A DNA stretch of 64,000 bases from Rugamonas rivuli. Its GTDB lineage: Bacteria; Pseudomonadota; Gammaproteobacteria; Burkholderiales; Burkholderiaceae_D. Made by a program: the position numbers and the translations under genes. This document shows, one piece after another, positions 39,997 to 49,898 of this stretch; positions within the stretch are counted from its first letter, which is position 1, and each line of letters begins with the position of its first letter. The stretch spans positions 930,001-994,000 of the forward strand of contig NZ_WHUF01000001.1 in NCBI RefSeq assembly GCF_009380165.1, given 5' to 3'. The notes beneath the pieces are model-generated. The model searched no databases. It saw only the letters and a list, made by a program, of their open reading frames with translations, and was not told the DNA's origin.

Positions 39997-41151
39997 ATGG
40001 AAACTTCACAACGCATTGGCCGCTCCCGCCCGCTGGCTACCACCGCCATGCACGGCCGGGTCGACGCCATGAAGGCGCGCGGCGAAAACGTCATTGATTT
40101 CTCCATCGCGATCTCGCACTTCCAGGCGCCCGACAGCGTGCTGCAGGCGGTGCGCGACGGGCTGGAACTGCCGGCCCTGCACTACACCACCGTCGGCGGC
40201 GACGCCGCCATCCGCGCCCGCCTCGCCGCCAAAGTGGTGAACGAGAACGGCATCGCCGCCAGCGCCGACGAGATCATCGTCACCAACGGCGCCAAGCAGG
40301 CGCTGTATCAGGCGCTGTACGTGATGGCCGATCCGGGCGACGCCGTCATCATCTTCAAGCCGCACTGGCCGGCCTATGTCGCCACCTGCCGGCTGCTGGG
40401 ACTGGAGCCGGTGCTGGTCGACCTGCCCGGCGCCATCACCGACGAGCTGCTCGACAGCCTGCCGCCGGCCAAGATCCTCATCATCAACAATCCGCACAAC
40501 CCCACCGGCGCCGTTTTGAGCGCGGACGAAGCCGACCGCATCGCCGCCTGGCTGAAACGCACCGGCACCCGCGCCATCGTCGACGAGAGCTACGAAAAGC
40601 TGATCTTCGAAGGCACCCATATCAGCCTGGCCGCGCGGCCGGACTGGCAGGATATCGGCATCGTCACCATCTACTCGGCCTCGCAAAGCTATGCCATGAT
40701 GGGCTGGCGCGCGGGCTTCGCGGTGGCGCCGGCCGCGCTGGTGACGGCCATGGAAACGCTGCAAGGCCCGATCACCGCCGCCGCGCCGATGCTGATGCAG
40801 CTGGCACTGGCGGCCGCCTTCGAATCGGGCGAGCCCTCGGCCATGCTGAGCGAATACCGCCAGCGCCGCGACCTGGTGCTGGACCTGGTGCAAGGCCTGC
40901 CCTGGCTGCGCATGCACTGCCCCGCTTCCGGCCCCTACCTGTGGGGCGACATCTCGGCCCTGACCATGGACACCACCCAGTTCGCCGAACAGCTGCTGAG
41001 CGAATGCGGCGTCGCGCTGATGCCCGGCGAGGCGCTCGGCATGCCGGGCTACATCCGCATCGGCTACATATCCGACGACATCTTCACGCTGCGCCGCGGC
41101 GTCAAGGCGATCATCCGCTTCGGCAACGAGCGCTATCAGGCACTCAGCTAA
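39997..41151 (+). CDS. Aminotransferase-fold protein without the PLP lysine
   Basis: The 384-residue protein has the fold-type I aminotransferase layout: VTNGAKQALYQAL (phosphate-binding loop), NNPHNPTGAVL (pyridoxal-Asn), VDESYEKL (Asp and Tyr), and a C-terminal GYIRIGYI with the carboxylate-binding Arg. In the Schiff-base region, however, SASQSYAMMGWR has Gln (codon CAA at 40684-40686, residue 230) where active enzymes have Lys. All other signature residues I can see are kept. It may be a pseudoenzyme, a sensor or an enzyme with an unusual mechanism, unless CAA is a sequencing error for AAA. It lies 9 bases upstream of the hybrid kinase. Confidence 0.85.
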   Translation: METSQRIGRSRPLATTAMHGRVDAMKARGENVIDFSIAISHFQAPDSVLQAVRDGLELPALHYTTVGGDAAIRARLAAKVVNENGIAASADEIIVTNGAKQALYQALYVMADPGDAVIIFKPHWPAYVATCRLLGLEPVLVDLPGAITDELLDSLPPAKILIINNPHNPTGAVLSADEADRIAAWLKRTGTRAIVDESYEKLIFEGTHISLAARPDWQDIGIVTIYSASQSYAMMGWRAGFAVAPAALVTAMETLQGPITAAAPMLMQLALAAAFESGEPSAMLSEYRQRRDLVLDLVQGLPWLRMHCPASGPYLWGDISALTMDTTQFAEQLLSECGVALMPGEALGMPGYIRIGYISDDIFTLRRGVKAIIRFGNERYQALS

Positions 41152-41160
41152 GCCGCCAAC

Positions 41161-43383
41161 ATGGCCTTCCTTCTCTTCCAACTCAACAGCCTGCGCAGCC
41201 GCCTGATCCTGCTGGTGGCGCTGGCGATCGCGCCGATCGCGGTGATGACGCTGGTCAGCGGCGTGCGCGAACGCGAACACGCGGTCGAGGTGGCGGAAGA
41301 GAACCTGCAACGCCTGACCAACCTGGCCGCCGCCAACGAAGCGCAATCGATCGAAGGCGCGCGCCAGATCCTGCGCGACCTGGCCAGCATTCCCGACCTC
41401 ACCGGCGACCAGGCCCATTGCAGCCGCCTGCTGGCCAACATCCAGCGCCAGAATCCCGACTACGCCAACCTCGGACTGATACAGCTGAACGGCGACGTCA
41501 CCTGCAGCGCCATACCGGCGTCGGCGCCGGTCAACCTGGCCGACCGTTCGCACTTCCGCCGCGCCGTGCACCTGCGCCGCTTCGTCGCCGGCGGCTACGT
41601 GTTCGGCCGCGTGATCCAGAAGCACACCGTCAACCTCACCTACCCGCTGCTGGACGACGACCAGCAGGTCAAGGCCGTGGTGTTCGCGGCGCTGGACCTG
41701 ACCAAGCTCGATCGCTTCGTGGCCGACATCAAGCTGCCGCCAGGCTCGCTGCTGCTGACCGCCGATTCCGAAGGCAAGATCATCTCGCGCAAGCCCAATC
41801 CGGAGCAGTGGTTCGGCAAGCAGGTGTGGCCGGAGATGCGCGCCGCCATGGCCGGCGAACCGGGCAAGCCGGTGCTGCTGACAGGGCCGGACGGCATCGA
41901 ACGGCTGCACCGCTTCGCCCGCGTCGGCAACAACGGCTTGTCCGACTACACCGTCACCATCGGCATTCCGGTCGACGACATCACCGCCGTCGCCCGCCGC
42001 GACCAGTTGATGGACATGACGGCGCTGGCCGTCACGCTGCTGCTGGCAATGCTGGCTGCCTGGTTCGTCGGCGACGTGCTGGTGCTGCGCCGGGTCAAGC
42101 GCCTGGCCGCCACGGCCAACCGCATCGCCTCCGGCACGCTGGGCGCGCGCAGCGGCATCAGCTACGGCAACGAGGAAATCAGCGAACTGGCGCGGGCGCT
42201 GGACGCGATGGCCGAGGCGCTGCAGGAAAAAGAACAGCAGCACCTGAACGCCGAGCGCCAGCTGCGCCTGGCCGACCAGCGCAAGGACGAGTTCCTGGCG
42301 ATGCTGGCGCACGAGTTGCGCAATCCGCTGGCGCCGATCAGCGCCGGCGCCCAGCTGCTGCAAAGCGGCCACGCCACCGAGGCGGTGGTGTCGCGCACCG
42401 CCGGCATCATCGTGCGCCAGGTGACGCACATGACGCGGCTGGTCGACGACCTGCTCGACGTATCGCGCGTCACGCGCGGGCTGGTGACGCTGACGCGCGT
42501 GCCGCTGAACGTGGCCGATGTCGTCGCCGACGCCGTCGAACAGGCGGAGCCGCTATTCCACACCAAGCAGCACCGCTTCGAACTGACGCTGCCCGAGGTG
42601 CCGCAGCAGGTCGCGGGCGACCACAAACGGCTGGTGCAGGTGCTGGTCAATGTGCTCAACAACGCCGCCAAGTACACACCGGTGGGCGGCATCATCAAGC
42701 TGTCGGTGCACGGCGAAGCGGGCCTGGTGCGGCTGGTGGTCAGCGATTCCGGCATCGGCATGGCGCCGGAACTGCGCAGCCGCGTGTTTGAATTGTTCGC
42801 ACAGGCGGACCGTAATCCCGACCGTTCGCAGGGCGGGCTGGGACTGGGGCTGGCATTGGTCAAGTCGCTGGTGGAGCTGCATGGCGGCACCATCGCCGCC
42901 GACAGCGCCGGCGAACACCAGGGCAGCACCTTCACCATCACCCTGCCCGGCGGGCCGGGCCAGAAACCATCCTTCCCGGCGGGGCCGGCGGCCACCGGCG
43001 GCGCCAAACTGCGCGTGCTGGTGGTGGACGATAACGTCGATGCCGCGCAAACGCTGCAGCTGCTGCTCGATGCGTCCGGCCATGAAGTGCTGGTCGCGCA
43101 CACCGCGCTGGACGCATTGGAGATCGCGCAGCGCTCGGCGCCGGAACTGTGCCTGCTCGATATCGGCCTGCCCGACATCAGCGGCAACGAGCTGGCGCGC
43201 GGCCTGCGCGCCCTGCCGCAAACGGCCCACGCCACGCTGGTGGCGGTGACAGGCTACGGCCGCCGCGAGGACCGCGACCTGGCCGACGCCGCAGGCTTCG
43301 ACCACTACTTCGTCAAGCCGGTCGATGTCGAAGCCCTGCTGGCGCTGATCGCGGGGCTGCAGCCCGCTACTCCCAGGACTTAG
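41161..43383 (+). CDS. Hybrid sensor histidine kinase/response regulator
   Basis: The 740-residue membrane protein has TM1 (about 12-32), an extracytoplasmic Cache-type sensor (about 35-275), TM2 (about 283-307), and a HAMP linker. A kinase core follows with the phospho-His H384 in LAHELRNPL and ATP-binding blocks [10 protein letters not shown] and [15 protein letters not shown]-terminal receiver has DD in [10 protein letters not shown]667 (LLDIGLPD) and VKPVD. Cache domains bind small metabolites outside the membrane. No DNA-binding output is fused. It follows the aminotransferase-like gene by 9 bases and overlaps the convergent solute-binding gene by 17. Confidence 0.92.
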   Translation: MAFLLFQLNSLRSRLILLVALAIAPIAVMTLVSGVREREHAVEVAEENLQRLTNLAAANEAQSIEGARQILRDLASIPDLTGDQAHCSRLLANIQRQNPDYANLGLIQLNGDVTCSAIPASAPVNLADRSHFRRAVHLRRFVAGGYVFGRVIQKHTVNLTYPLLDDDQQVKAVVFAALDLTKLDRFVADIKLPPGSLLLTADSEGKIISRKPNPEQWFGKQVWPEMRAAMAGEPGKPVLLTGPDGIERLHRFARVGNNGLSDYTVTIGIPVDDITAVARRDQLMDMTALAVTLLLAMLAAWFVGDVLVLRRVKRLAATANRIASGTLGARSGISYGNEEISELARALDAMAEALQEKEQQHLNAERQLRLADQRKDEFLAMLAHELRNPLAPISAGAQLLQSGHATEAVVSRTAGIIVRQVTHMTRLVDDLLDVSRVTRGLVTLTRVPLNVADVVADAVEQAEPLFHTKQHRFELTLPEVPQQVAGDHKRLVQVLVNVLNNAAKYTPVGGIIKLSVHGEAGLVRLVVSDSGIGMAPELRSRVFELFAQADRNPDRSQGGLGLGLALVKSLVELHGGTIAADSAGEHQGSTFTITLPGGPGQKPSFPAGPAATGGAKLRVLVVDDNVDAAQTLQLLLDASGHEVLVAHTALDALEIAQRSAPELCLLDIGLPDISGNELARGLRALPQTAHATLVAVTGYGRREDRDLADAAGFDHYFVKPVDVEALLALIAGLQPATPRT

Positions 43384-44143
43384 CGATACGCTCCAGCTCT
43401 CCGCTTTTCTCCAGTGCCTGCAAGGTCGTGCGCAGCCGTTCGACCAGCGCCGGGGCGACCTGCCGGCCCATCACAAAATACAGCTGGCTGGTGGTCATCA
43501 CCGTCGGCAGGATCTTGACTTTGCCGACCACGCCGGAACGCTCCAGCACCGCCTGCAAACCCGGCGAGCGGTGGAAGAAGAAGCGGCCCCGATGCGCCAG
43601 CAGCTTTTGCAGATTCAGTTTGGGATCGGTGGCGCCGGCATCGACCTGGATACCGCCCAGGCTTTCCAGTATCGTCGCCCCGGCAAAGCCACGGTTGGCC
43701 AGCACCACGCTGTCCTTGCCCAGATTGCGCAGGTCGTCCCAGTTGTTGATCGTCGCCGCATCATCGCTGCGCGCGACCAGGTAGTAGCGGATGCTGAACA
43801 GCGGCGGGCCGACGAACTGGTATTTTTTATCCCGCTCCGGCGAGTGCGACAGGCCGCAGGACGCATCCTGCATGCCACGGTCCATGGCGGAATAGATGCG
43901 GGGTAAAGGCTGCCAGACCTGGTCGCCGGTGAATTTCAGGCCGGGATCCAGCCGCTCGACGGCGCGCATGATGTCGATGCAGATGCCCACCACGCGGCCG
44001 GAGTTGGCGTCGGCCTGGAATTTTGGCTCGGTGCCGTGCTGCGCCGACGTACGGATCTCAGTCGCGGCCACACCTGCGCCAGCTGTCCAGAGCATGGACA
44101 GCAACGCGCAAAGCACAGACTTGCTGGTTGAAATGCGAAGCAC
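43367..44143 (-). CDS. Periplasmic solute-binding protein (SBP_bac_3-like)
   Basis: A 258-residue protein with signal peptide (about 1-26, ending GVAA) and the bilobal type-3 binding fold: GRVVGICIDIMRAVERLD, RDKKYQFVGPPLFSIRYYLVARSDD and a C-terminal [23 protein letters not shown]. It has no adjacent permease, so it may act as a sensor or transporter component. It converges on the hybrid kinase with a 17-base overlap. Ligand probably an amino acid or small organic; not determinable. Confidence 0.78.
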   Translation of the reverse strand: MLRISTSKSVLCALLSMLWTAGAGVAATEIRTSAQHGTEPKFQADANSGRVVGICIDIMRAVERLDPGLKFTGDQVWQPLPRIYSAMDRGMQDASCGLSHSPERDKKYQFVGPPLFSIRYYLVARSDDAATINNWDDLRNLGKDSVVLANRGFAGATILESLGGIQVDAGATDPKLNLQKLLAHRGRFFFHRSPGLQAVLERSGVVGKVKILPTVMTTSQLYFVMGRQVAPALVERLRTTLQALEKSGELERIAKSWE

Positions 44144-44197
44144 AATTTGCCCGCCGGCGGGCGGTGGTGGCTACGATCAGCCCATTGTAGCGCGCCG

Positions 44198-45154
44198 CTA
44201 CGGCGTCGTCACCAATACCGTGAAACGCTGCTCCACCAGCGTCGGAAGATAAAGCTTGCCGTTGGCATGGTCCATCGCCATGGTGCGCGCGCCCTTGAAA
44301 GTCTTGACGGTGACTGGCGTCGCATAGTGATCCGCGTCGGTCTGGCGTATCAGCGTCAGCGTACCCTCGCCGTTGGACGAGAACACCGTGGCGCTGGCGG
44401 CGTCGAACACCACCGCATCCGCGCCCTTGCCGATGGCGGCCCGCGCCACGGCCTTGCCGCTGGCCGCGTCGGTGACGGCCAGCACGCCGTTGCCGCATAC
44501 CGAGAACAGGCGCTTGTGCGCGGCATCCAGCGCCAGGCCGGTCGGCTCGTCGCAACCGGCCAGCGGCCATTGCGCGACCAGCTTGTCGGTGGCGATGTCG
44601 ATCACGGCGATCTGGTTCTTGTCCTCGATGTTGACGTAGATGCGGCGGCCATCGCTGACGGCGAATTCCGGCTTGCCTTTGACGGCGATGGTGGCCTTGG
44701 GCGCCATCGTGGCGGCGTCGAACACCGACACGTCGGCGCTTTTTCCGTTGAAGGTGTACAGCTTGCCGCTGTCCTCTTCGTACAGCACGGCGTCGGGGTT
44801 CTTGCCGGAGACGCGCACTTCGCTCCTGGTTTTCAGGCTCTCCAGGTCGAACACCACCACGCTATCGGCATCGCCGCTGGTGACGAAGCCCACGCCCAGC
44901 TTGGGCGCGAACGCTACGCCGTGCGCGCGTCGCAAGCCGCCGACCTCCCCGGCCACCTTGCCCGACGCCAGCTCCAGCGCCTGCAAACGGTCGCCGCGCG
45001 TGATGAACAGGCGCTGATGCGCGGTGTCGATATCGAGGTAGTCCCAGCGGCCGGCGCCGTCCAGCGGCCATTGCTGGCGCACCGCGTAGTCCGCAGCGCC
45101 GGCGGCGCCGGCAGTCAAGGCCAGCGACAGTAGTGCCGATAGTGTTTTTTTCAT
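44198..45154 (-). CDS. YncE-family secreted beta-propeller protein
   Basis: The 318-residue protein has a signal peptide (1-21, ending GAAGAA) and repeated WD/NHL-like blades (for example DYLDIDTAHQRLFIT, VSGKNPDAVLY, KPEFAVSDGRRIYV). This matches YncE/PQQ-like propellers. E. coli yncE adjoins the TonB receptor gene yncD and is iron-regulated. Here it follows the metallophosphatase gene by 2 bases in the receptor arm, so a role with an outer-membrane receptor is plausible. Function unproven. Confidence 0.8.
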   Translation of the reverse strand: MKKTLSALLSLALTAGAAGAADYAVRQQWPLDGAGRWDYLDIDTAHQRLFITRGDRLQALELASGKVAGEVGGLRRAHGVAFAPKLGVGFVTSGDADSVVVFDLESLKTRSEVRVSGKNPDAVLYEEDSGKLYTFNGKSADVSVFDAATMAPKATIAVKGKPEFAVSDGRRIYVNIEDKNQIAVIDIATDKLVAQWPLAGCDEPTGLALDAAHKRLFSVCGNGVLAVTDAASGKAVARAAIGKGADAVVFDAASATVFSSNGEGTLTLIRQTDADHYATPVTVKTFKGARTMAMDHANGKLYLPTLVEQRFTVLVTTP

Positions 45155-45156
45155 GT

Positions 45157-46251
45157 TCAGAATTGGATAGTTTTTAATCGTTGAGTTTTGCCGTAGTGCT
45201 CATCGAAGCCGTACACCTCGATGCGCACCTTGCCGCTTGCGTGCACTCGCACCAGCGCCCAAGCATACACCCTATCCTGCGGATTGCGGCTATCGCCCGG
45301 TTTGGCGCTGAACGGCGAGCCGCCGGAGCCCACCATCACCTGCCATGCCTTGCCGCCTTCGGTGCGCGTGGGCTGCTGGGCGTTGAAGATGTGCTGGTGG
45401 CCGCAGAAGTAGGCGCCGCCGTATTCCTCCATCACCTTCCAGAAGGCCTTGACGTTGTCCGGGTAGATGTCCATGCCGTCCCGCTCCACACTGTCCTTGA
45501 AGTAGTAGGTGTAGGCCGGCTTGTGGCCGAACACGAAGAAGCGTTTGGCGCCGCGCGCCTTGGCCTGCCTGAAGTCCTCCGCCAGCCAGTGCGCCGGGCC
45601 GTGGCCGTCGTTGCCGACAGGGTCGGTGTCGATCACGGCGAAGTGGCTGCCGCCGGCATCGAAGGAGTAAGTCAACTGCGACTGGCTGGTGCGGTTGCCG
45701 TCCGGCCCATCGACGGGCGGCGCGTTGCTGGCGTCGAAGGCGGTCGCCTCGATGCCGGTGACGGCCTTCCAGCGCGCCGTGTCCAGTATCAGATCGCCCA
45801 TGCTTTCGCGCCACAGCTCCTCGTTTTCGAGGCGCGCGATCTTGGTGGTTTTGCCGGCGGCGTCTTTGTCCTTGAACTGCATTTCATGGTTGCCCGTCAC
45901 CGGCACCACGTAGGTGCCGCTTTCCATCAGGCCCGCCGTCATGCCGCGCCAGTAGGCGTACTGGCGGCCTATCACGGCCTTGTCGGCCGTATAGCCCATG
46001 ATCATGTCGCCGTTGAAGAACAGCGCCTTCGGCCGCGCGGCCTGGATCTCGCGCAGGATGCGCGACAACGCCCGCGTGTTTTGCAGGTAGACCTTGTCCT
46101 GCGCCGTTTCGGCGGTGGCCGGATCGGCGCGCGAATCGCCGACGGTGGCGAACGACATCACCACCGGATCGGACGCCGCCTGCGCGGCGCCCTGGCTCAA
46201 CACCAGCACCGCGCCGCAAGCGGCATGGCGCAGCATCGTCGATATGCGCAT
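45157..46251 (-). CDS. Secreted calcineurin-like metallophosphoesterase
   Basis: The 364-residue protein has a signal peptide (about 1-25, ending AQAAS) and the dinuclear metallophosphatase motifs in order: ATVGDSRAD, NGDMIMG, VTGNHEM, VFGHKPAY and FCGHQHIF. It probably hydrolyses phosphate mono- or diesters in the periplasm or outside. I chose the start at 46251 because AAGGAG lies 7 bases upstream; a longer frame (46275) overlaps the receptor. It follows the receptor by 10 bases and is followed by the YncE-like gene, so the three form one unit. The phosphate-ester substrate is unknown. Confidence 0.87.
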   Translation of the reverse strand: MRISTMLRHAACGAVLVLSQGAAQAASDPVVMSFATVGDSRADPATAETAQDKVYLQNTRALSRILREIQAARPKALFFNGDMIMGYTADKAVIGRQYAYWRGMTAGLMESGTYVVPVTGNHEMQFKDKDAAGKTTKIARLENEELWRESMGDLILDTARWKAVTGIEATAFDASNAPPVDGPDGNRTSQSQLTYSFDAGGSHFAVIDTDPVGNDGHGPAHWLAEDFRQAKARGAKRFFVFGHKPAYTYYFKDSVERDGMDIYPDNVKAFWKVMEEYGGAYFCGHQHIFNAQQPTRTEGGKAWQVMVGSGGSPFSAKPGDSRNPQDRVYAWALVRVHASGKVRIEVYGFDEHYGKTQRLKTIQF

Positions 46252-46261
46252 GCGCCGCTCC

Positions 46262-48457
46262 TTAGAAGTCGGCATTGAGCGACACGGTCCAGCTGCGCGC
46301 TGGAATGAAGGTGTACTGGTCGAACGCCACGCCCTTGCTGTTGGCCGCGATCGACGTCACATCCTGCTTGTTGAAGATGTTGTTGACGCCCACCTGCGCC
46401 TTGATCACCTTGACGATGCCGCCGCCCACACGCCAGCGGTAGCCGGCCGTGAAGTCGGTCACCGTGTAGGCACCGATCTGGTAGGCGGCCGGTTCGCCGT
46501 CCTTGGCGTACTGGCTGCCGTTGGACTTGGCGATCAGCGAGCCATACAGGCCATGGTCCTTGTACAGCAGGCCCAGTGCGGCGGTCGATTTAGGCACCTT
46601 GGCGATCTGCAGGCCGGTGTCCTTGGCCTCGGCCTTGTTGACCGAGCCGTTGGCATGCAGCGAGAAGCCGCTGCCCACGTACCACGTGGCCGCGCCTTCG
46701 ATGCCTTTGTAAACCACGCCGCCCTGGTTGTAGTAGACCAGGTCATTGCCGGTGCCGGTCGAAGCGATCTTGTTGTTGAAGTCGATGTAGTAGACGTCCG
46801 CATCGAAGGTCAGGTTGCCCGACTGGTGCACGGTGCCCAGCTGGTAGTTGGTGGACGTCTGCGGCTTCGGCGTGCTGAGGTTCGGGTTATTCACGTAGAA
46901 CATCGACAGGTCCGGCACCAGGAAGCCGCGCGCCACCTGGGCGTAGGCCGACCATTCCTTGTTGATCGCATGGTTCGCGGTCAGGAACGGCAAGGTGGTG
47001 GTGTAGGTCTGGTCGGCCGTGGTCGGGATGCGCGTGCCCTGGTTGACCACGGCGTCCAGCGAGCGCTTGAAGTTGACGTACTTGACGCCCGGCGTCACAG
47101 TCCACTGCGGCGCCACCGCCCATTCGAATTCGATGAAGGGCTGATACTGCTTCCACGACGAGTTCTGGTTGTACGAAACGTCCTTCGGCGCGGTCGCTTC
47201 TTTCGGGTTCGGCACGTTCAGCGTCCAGTCCAGATCGAAGGTGTGGCGCTCGGTGTCCGAGCTTTCGAGCCAGACGCCGGTGCGCAGCAGGCCTACATCC
47301 AGGCGCTTGGTCAGTTTGAAGATGTCGCCGTTGACGCGATAGGAATTGAGCTTGTTGTAGCCCGGGACGTTCTTGTTGCCTGCCGCGCCGGACTTGGTGC
47401 CGTTGGCGGTGGCGCCGCTGGCGTCCTGGCCGGAGAAGGTGTTGTTGTCGTAGGCGTAGGTGTAGAGCGTGTTGTCGATCGCCCAGCCGCCGTCCAGGTT
47501 CGATTGCAGGCGGATGTATTCGAAGTCGGTGCGCTTGTCGTTGTAGTTGTAGCCGAAGTAGTTCTGGCTGGTCCTGTCGTTGTTCAGCGAGTAGTTCTTG
47601 CCGTACAGCGCGACCTGGGCCAGCGTGACGCCGGCCTTGTCCGGCACGAAGCTGTGGATCTTGTTATAGGTCGAGAACACCGTCAGCATGGTGTCCTTGC
47701 CCAGCGGCTTCTGGAACTTGAACTGGTAGTTGTCTTCCTTGACGCTGCTGTAGGTCTGGTAGCCGTCGCTGGTCAGGCGCGAGGCGTTGAACATCATGCG
47801 CGCGTCGCCGAACTGCTCCAGCTGGCCGGAGTCGACTTCCGCGCCGAGGATCTTGGTGTTCCAGGAACCGTAGGTGGCATACGGCGAAAAGCGGAATTCG
47901 GTCGCCAGCTCTTTGGAGAACAGGTTGATCGAACCGCCGAACGTGGCCTGCCCCAGATTGCTGGCGTTGCCCGGGCCACGCTCGATCACCATGCCGCCGA
48001 TGATGCGGGCCGGGAAGTAGGACGTCGAATGGTGGGTGGGGTTGTTGGTGTCGCCGAACGGGATGCCGTCGTAGGTGACGTTGTACTCGCCGTCCTGGAA
48101 GCCGCGCAGCGAGACCTTCGATTCGCCCAGGCCTGGACCGTTGGCCGACAAGCCCGCGCCGACGCTGGGCGCGATGCGCGCCACGGCGTTGAAGTCCGCC
48201 AGCGGCGTCACGGCCTGCTCGATGAAGGTCGCGGTGATGATGGACTGCGGCTGGGTCGCCTGCAAGGAAGCCTGCACCGGCGCGCGGTTGACGGCGTTGG
48301 AGCCGGTGATCACTACGCGGCTTTTGATCGCCTCGGAATCGAGCGCCGTATTCGACACGGGGACGTCGTCGATGGAAGGCGTGGCGGTTTGCGCGTGCGC
48401 GGCGCCGGACATCAGGGCCAGTGCCGCCAGGATCAACTGCTGCTGCGAGTTCTTCAT
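46262..48457 (-). CDS. TonB-dependent receptor, first gene of the phosphatase arm
   Basis: The 731-residue receptor has a signal peptide (1-23, ending AAHAQ), a plug with SVGAGLSANGPGLGESKVSLRGF, NVTYDGIPFGDTNNPTHHS and VIERGPGNASNLGQATFGGSI, and a barrel ending LNADF. The ATG at 48457 has GGAAAG upstream. It shares a divergent regulatory region and Fur box with the peroxidase gene at 48655, so iron-starvation expression is likely. Linked phosphatase and YncE genes suggest that the ligand is a phosphate-containing metal complex, but this is inference. Confidence 0.87.
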   Translation of the reverse strand: MKNSQQQLILAALALMSGAAHAQTATPSIDDVPVSNTALDSEAIKSRVVITGSNAVNRAPVQASLQATQPQSIITATFIEQAVTPLADFNAVARIAPSVGAGLSANGPGLGESKVSLRGFQDGEYNVTYDGIPFGDTNNPTHHSTSYFPARIIGGMVIERGPGNASNLGQATFGGSINLFSKELATEFRFSPYATYGSWNTKILGAEVDSGQLEQFGDARMMFNASRLTSDGYQTYSSVKEDNYQFKFQKPLGKDTMLTVFSTYNKIHSFVPDKAGVTLAQVALYGKNYSLNNDRTSQNYFGYNYNDKRTDFEYIRLQSNLDGGWAIDNTLYTYAYDNNTFSGQDASGATANGTKSGAAGNKNVPGYNKLNSYRVNGDIFKLTKRLDVGLLRTGVWLESSDTERHTFDLDWTLNVPNPKEATAPKDVSYNQNSSWKQYQPFIEFEWAVAPQWTVTPGVKYVNFKRSLDAVVNQGTRIPTTADQTYTTTLPFLTANHAINKEWSAYAQVARGFLVPDLSMFYVNNPNLSTPKPQTSTNYQLGTVHQSGNLTFDADVYYIDFNNKIASTGTGNDLVYYNQGGVVYKGIEGAATWYVGSGFSLHANGSVNKAEAKDTGLQIAKVPKSTAALGLLYKDHGLYGSLIAKSNGSQYAKDGEPAAYQIGAYTVTDFTAGYRWRVGGGIVKVIKAQVGVNNIFNKQDVTSIAANSKGVAFDQYTFIPARSWTVSLNADF

Positions 48458-48507
48458 AGGACTTTCCAGTTTGCGAGGTGTAAAAACCGGCAAGTGTATG
48501 AATCAAA

Positions 48508-48541
48508 TGTGACGGCATCATGAATGCAGGTGAACGTCACA
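48508..48541. repeat. 7-bp inverted repeat in the receptor leader
   Basis: TGTGACG (48508-48514) and CGTCACA (48535-48541) form complementary arms 20 bases apart, in the presumed 5' leader of the receptor mRNA. It could be a weak RNA hairpin or a spaced operator; I cannot tell. Confidence 0.3.
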
Positions 48542-48585
48542 CTATCGGCCAGGCTGACGGATAAACCACAAATGCCGCACATAAA

Positions 48586-48615
48586 TTGGCATAAAAGTAA
48601 CCTATCGGCGATAAT
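48586..48615 (+). promoter_or_regulatory. Promoter of the di-haem peroxidase arm
   Basis: TTGGCA (48586-48591) and GATAAT (48610-48615) are separated by 18 bases and face the peroxidase gene. The -10 is inside the Fur box, so Fe-Fur would block initiation. Confidence 0.55.
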
Positions 48616-48628
48616 GCGAATTGCTATC
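48610..48628. promoter_or_regulatory. Fur box shared by the two divergent arms
   Basis: GATAATGCGAATTGCTATC matches the Fur consensus at 14 of 19 positions and is itself palindromic at its ends (GATA ... TATC). It lies 26 bases before the peroxidase start and about 150 bases before the receptor start. It is the best evidence that the whole 44-53 kb locus is iron-controlled. Confidence 0.7.
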
Positions 48629-48654
48629 ATTTACATTCACCGATTAAATCCGCA

Positions 48655-49875
48655 ATGCGTACACAATTTTCCCGCACCGCCCTCGTCCCCGCAGCCCTGC
48701 TGCTGGCCACCCTGGCGGCGTGCAGCGGCGGCGGTTCCTCCGCGCCGTCTCCAACGCCGACACCAACACCGCCCGCCCAGGCGGAACTGAGCCAGGCCGC
48801 CCAGCTGGGCGAGTTGATCTTCAAAGACCAGTCGCTGTCCGCCTCCGGCAAGCAGTCCTGCGCGACCTGCCACGATCCGAGCAACGCCCACGGACCGACC
48901 AACAATCTGGCCGCCCAGCTGGGCGGCGCCACCGGCGACGTGCAGGGCTTCCGCGCAGCGCCGTCGCTGCGCTACCTGAACCAGAACCCGGCCTTCTTCT
49001 TCGCCAAGGATGGCACGCCGACCGGCGGCTTCAATCGCGACGGCCGCGCACAAAGCCTGGCGGAACAAGCCGAGCGCCCGTTCCTGGCGCCGCACGAAAT
49101 GGACAACGCCAACAAGCAGAGCGTGGTCGACAAGCTGAAAAAAGCCGCCTACGTCGAGAAGTTCCGCGCGCTGTTCGGCGCCGGCATCCTGGACAACGCC
49201 GAGCAGGCCTTCAGCCGCATCACCTTCGCGTTGCAAAAATACCAGCTGGAAGATCCGGATTTCCATCCGTTCGATTCCAAGTACGACCAATTCCTGGCTG
49301 GTAAAGTCAAGCTGTCCGACCAGGAGTTGCGCGGCCTGGCGCTGTTCAACGACCCGGCCAAAGGCAATTGCATCGGCTGCCACACCAGCGCGCGCGGCGC
49401 CGACGGTGCGCCGCCGCTGTTCACCGACTTCACCTTCGACAATCTCGGCCTGCCGCGCAACAAGAAGCTGGCGGCGACCGCCGATCCAACTTACTTCGAC
49501 CTCGGCGTGTGCGGCCCGGACCGCACCGACCTGGCAGCGCGTGCGGACCTGTGCGGCGCCTTCAAAGTGCCGACCCTGCGCAACGTGGCCACGCGCCAGA
49601 CCTTCTTCCACAACGGCGCCTTCGACAACCTGAAGGACGTAGTGGCCTTCTACGTGCGGCGCGATACCAATCCCGAAGAGTGGTACCCGACCGGCGCCGA
49701 CGGCGTGGTGCAGAAGTTTAACGACCTGCCGCCGGAGTACCGCAAGAACGTCAACACCACCGAAGTTCCTTACAACCGCCAGCCCGGCATGGCGCCGGCG
49801 CTGTCGCCCAGCGAGATCGACGATGTCGTGAAATTCCTCGGCACGCTGACCGACGGCTACAAAACCAACCCTTAA
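48655..49875 (+). CDS. Di-haem cytochrome c peroxidase/MbnH-like lipoprotein
   Basis: The 406-residue protein has a lipobox LATLAAC (about residues 17-23) and two CxxCH haem-c sites, CATCH (about 64-68) and CIGCH (about 238-242), plus the family-typical VPTLRNVATRQTFFHNGAFD. It belongs to the CcpA/MauG/MbnH group. These reduce peroxide or oxidise peptide-bound metals or amino acids in the periplasm. It is the first gene after the Fur-box promoter. In this context a role in metal redox chemistry is as likely as detoxification. Confidence 0.88.
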   Translation: MRTQFSRTALVPAALLLATLAACSGGGSSAPSPTPTPTPPAQAELSQAAQLGELIFKDQSLSASGKQSCATCHDPSNAHGPTNNLAAQLGGATGDVQGFRAAPSLRYLNQNPAFFFAKDGTPTGGFNRDGRAQSLAEQAERPFLAPHEMDNANKQSVVDKLKKAAYVEKFRALFGAGILDNAEQAFSRITFALQKYQLEDPDFHPFDSKYDQFLAGKVKLSDQELRGLALFNDPAKGNCIGCHTSARGADGAPPLFTDFTFDNLGLPRNKKLAATADPTYFDLGVCGPDRTDLAARADLCGAFKVPTLRNVATRQTFFHNGAFDNLKDVVAFYVRRDTNPEEWYPTGADGVVQKFNDLPPEYRKNVNTTEVPYNRQPGMAPALSPSEIDDVVKFLGTLTDGYKTNP

Positions 49876-49898
49876 TCGCAGAGCTTAATAGCAGAGAT

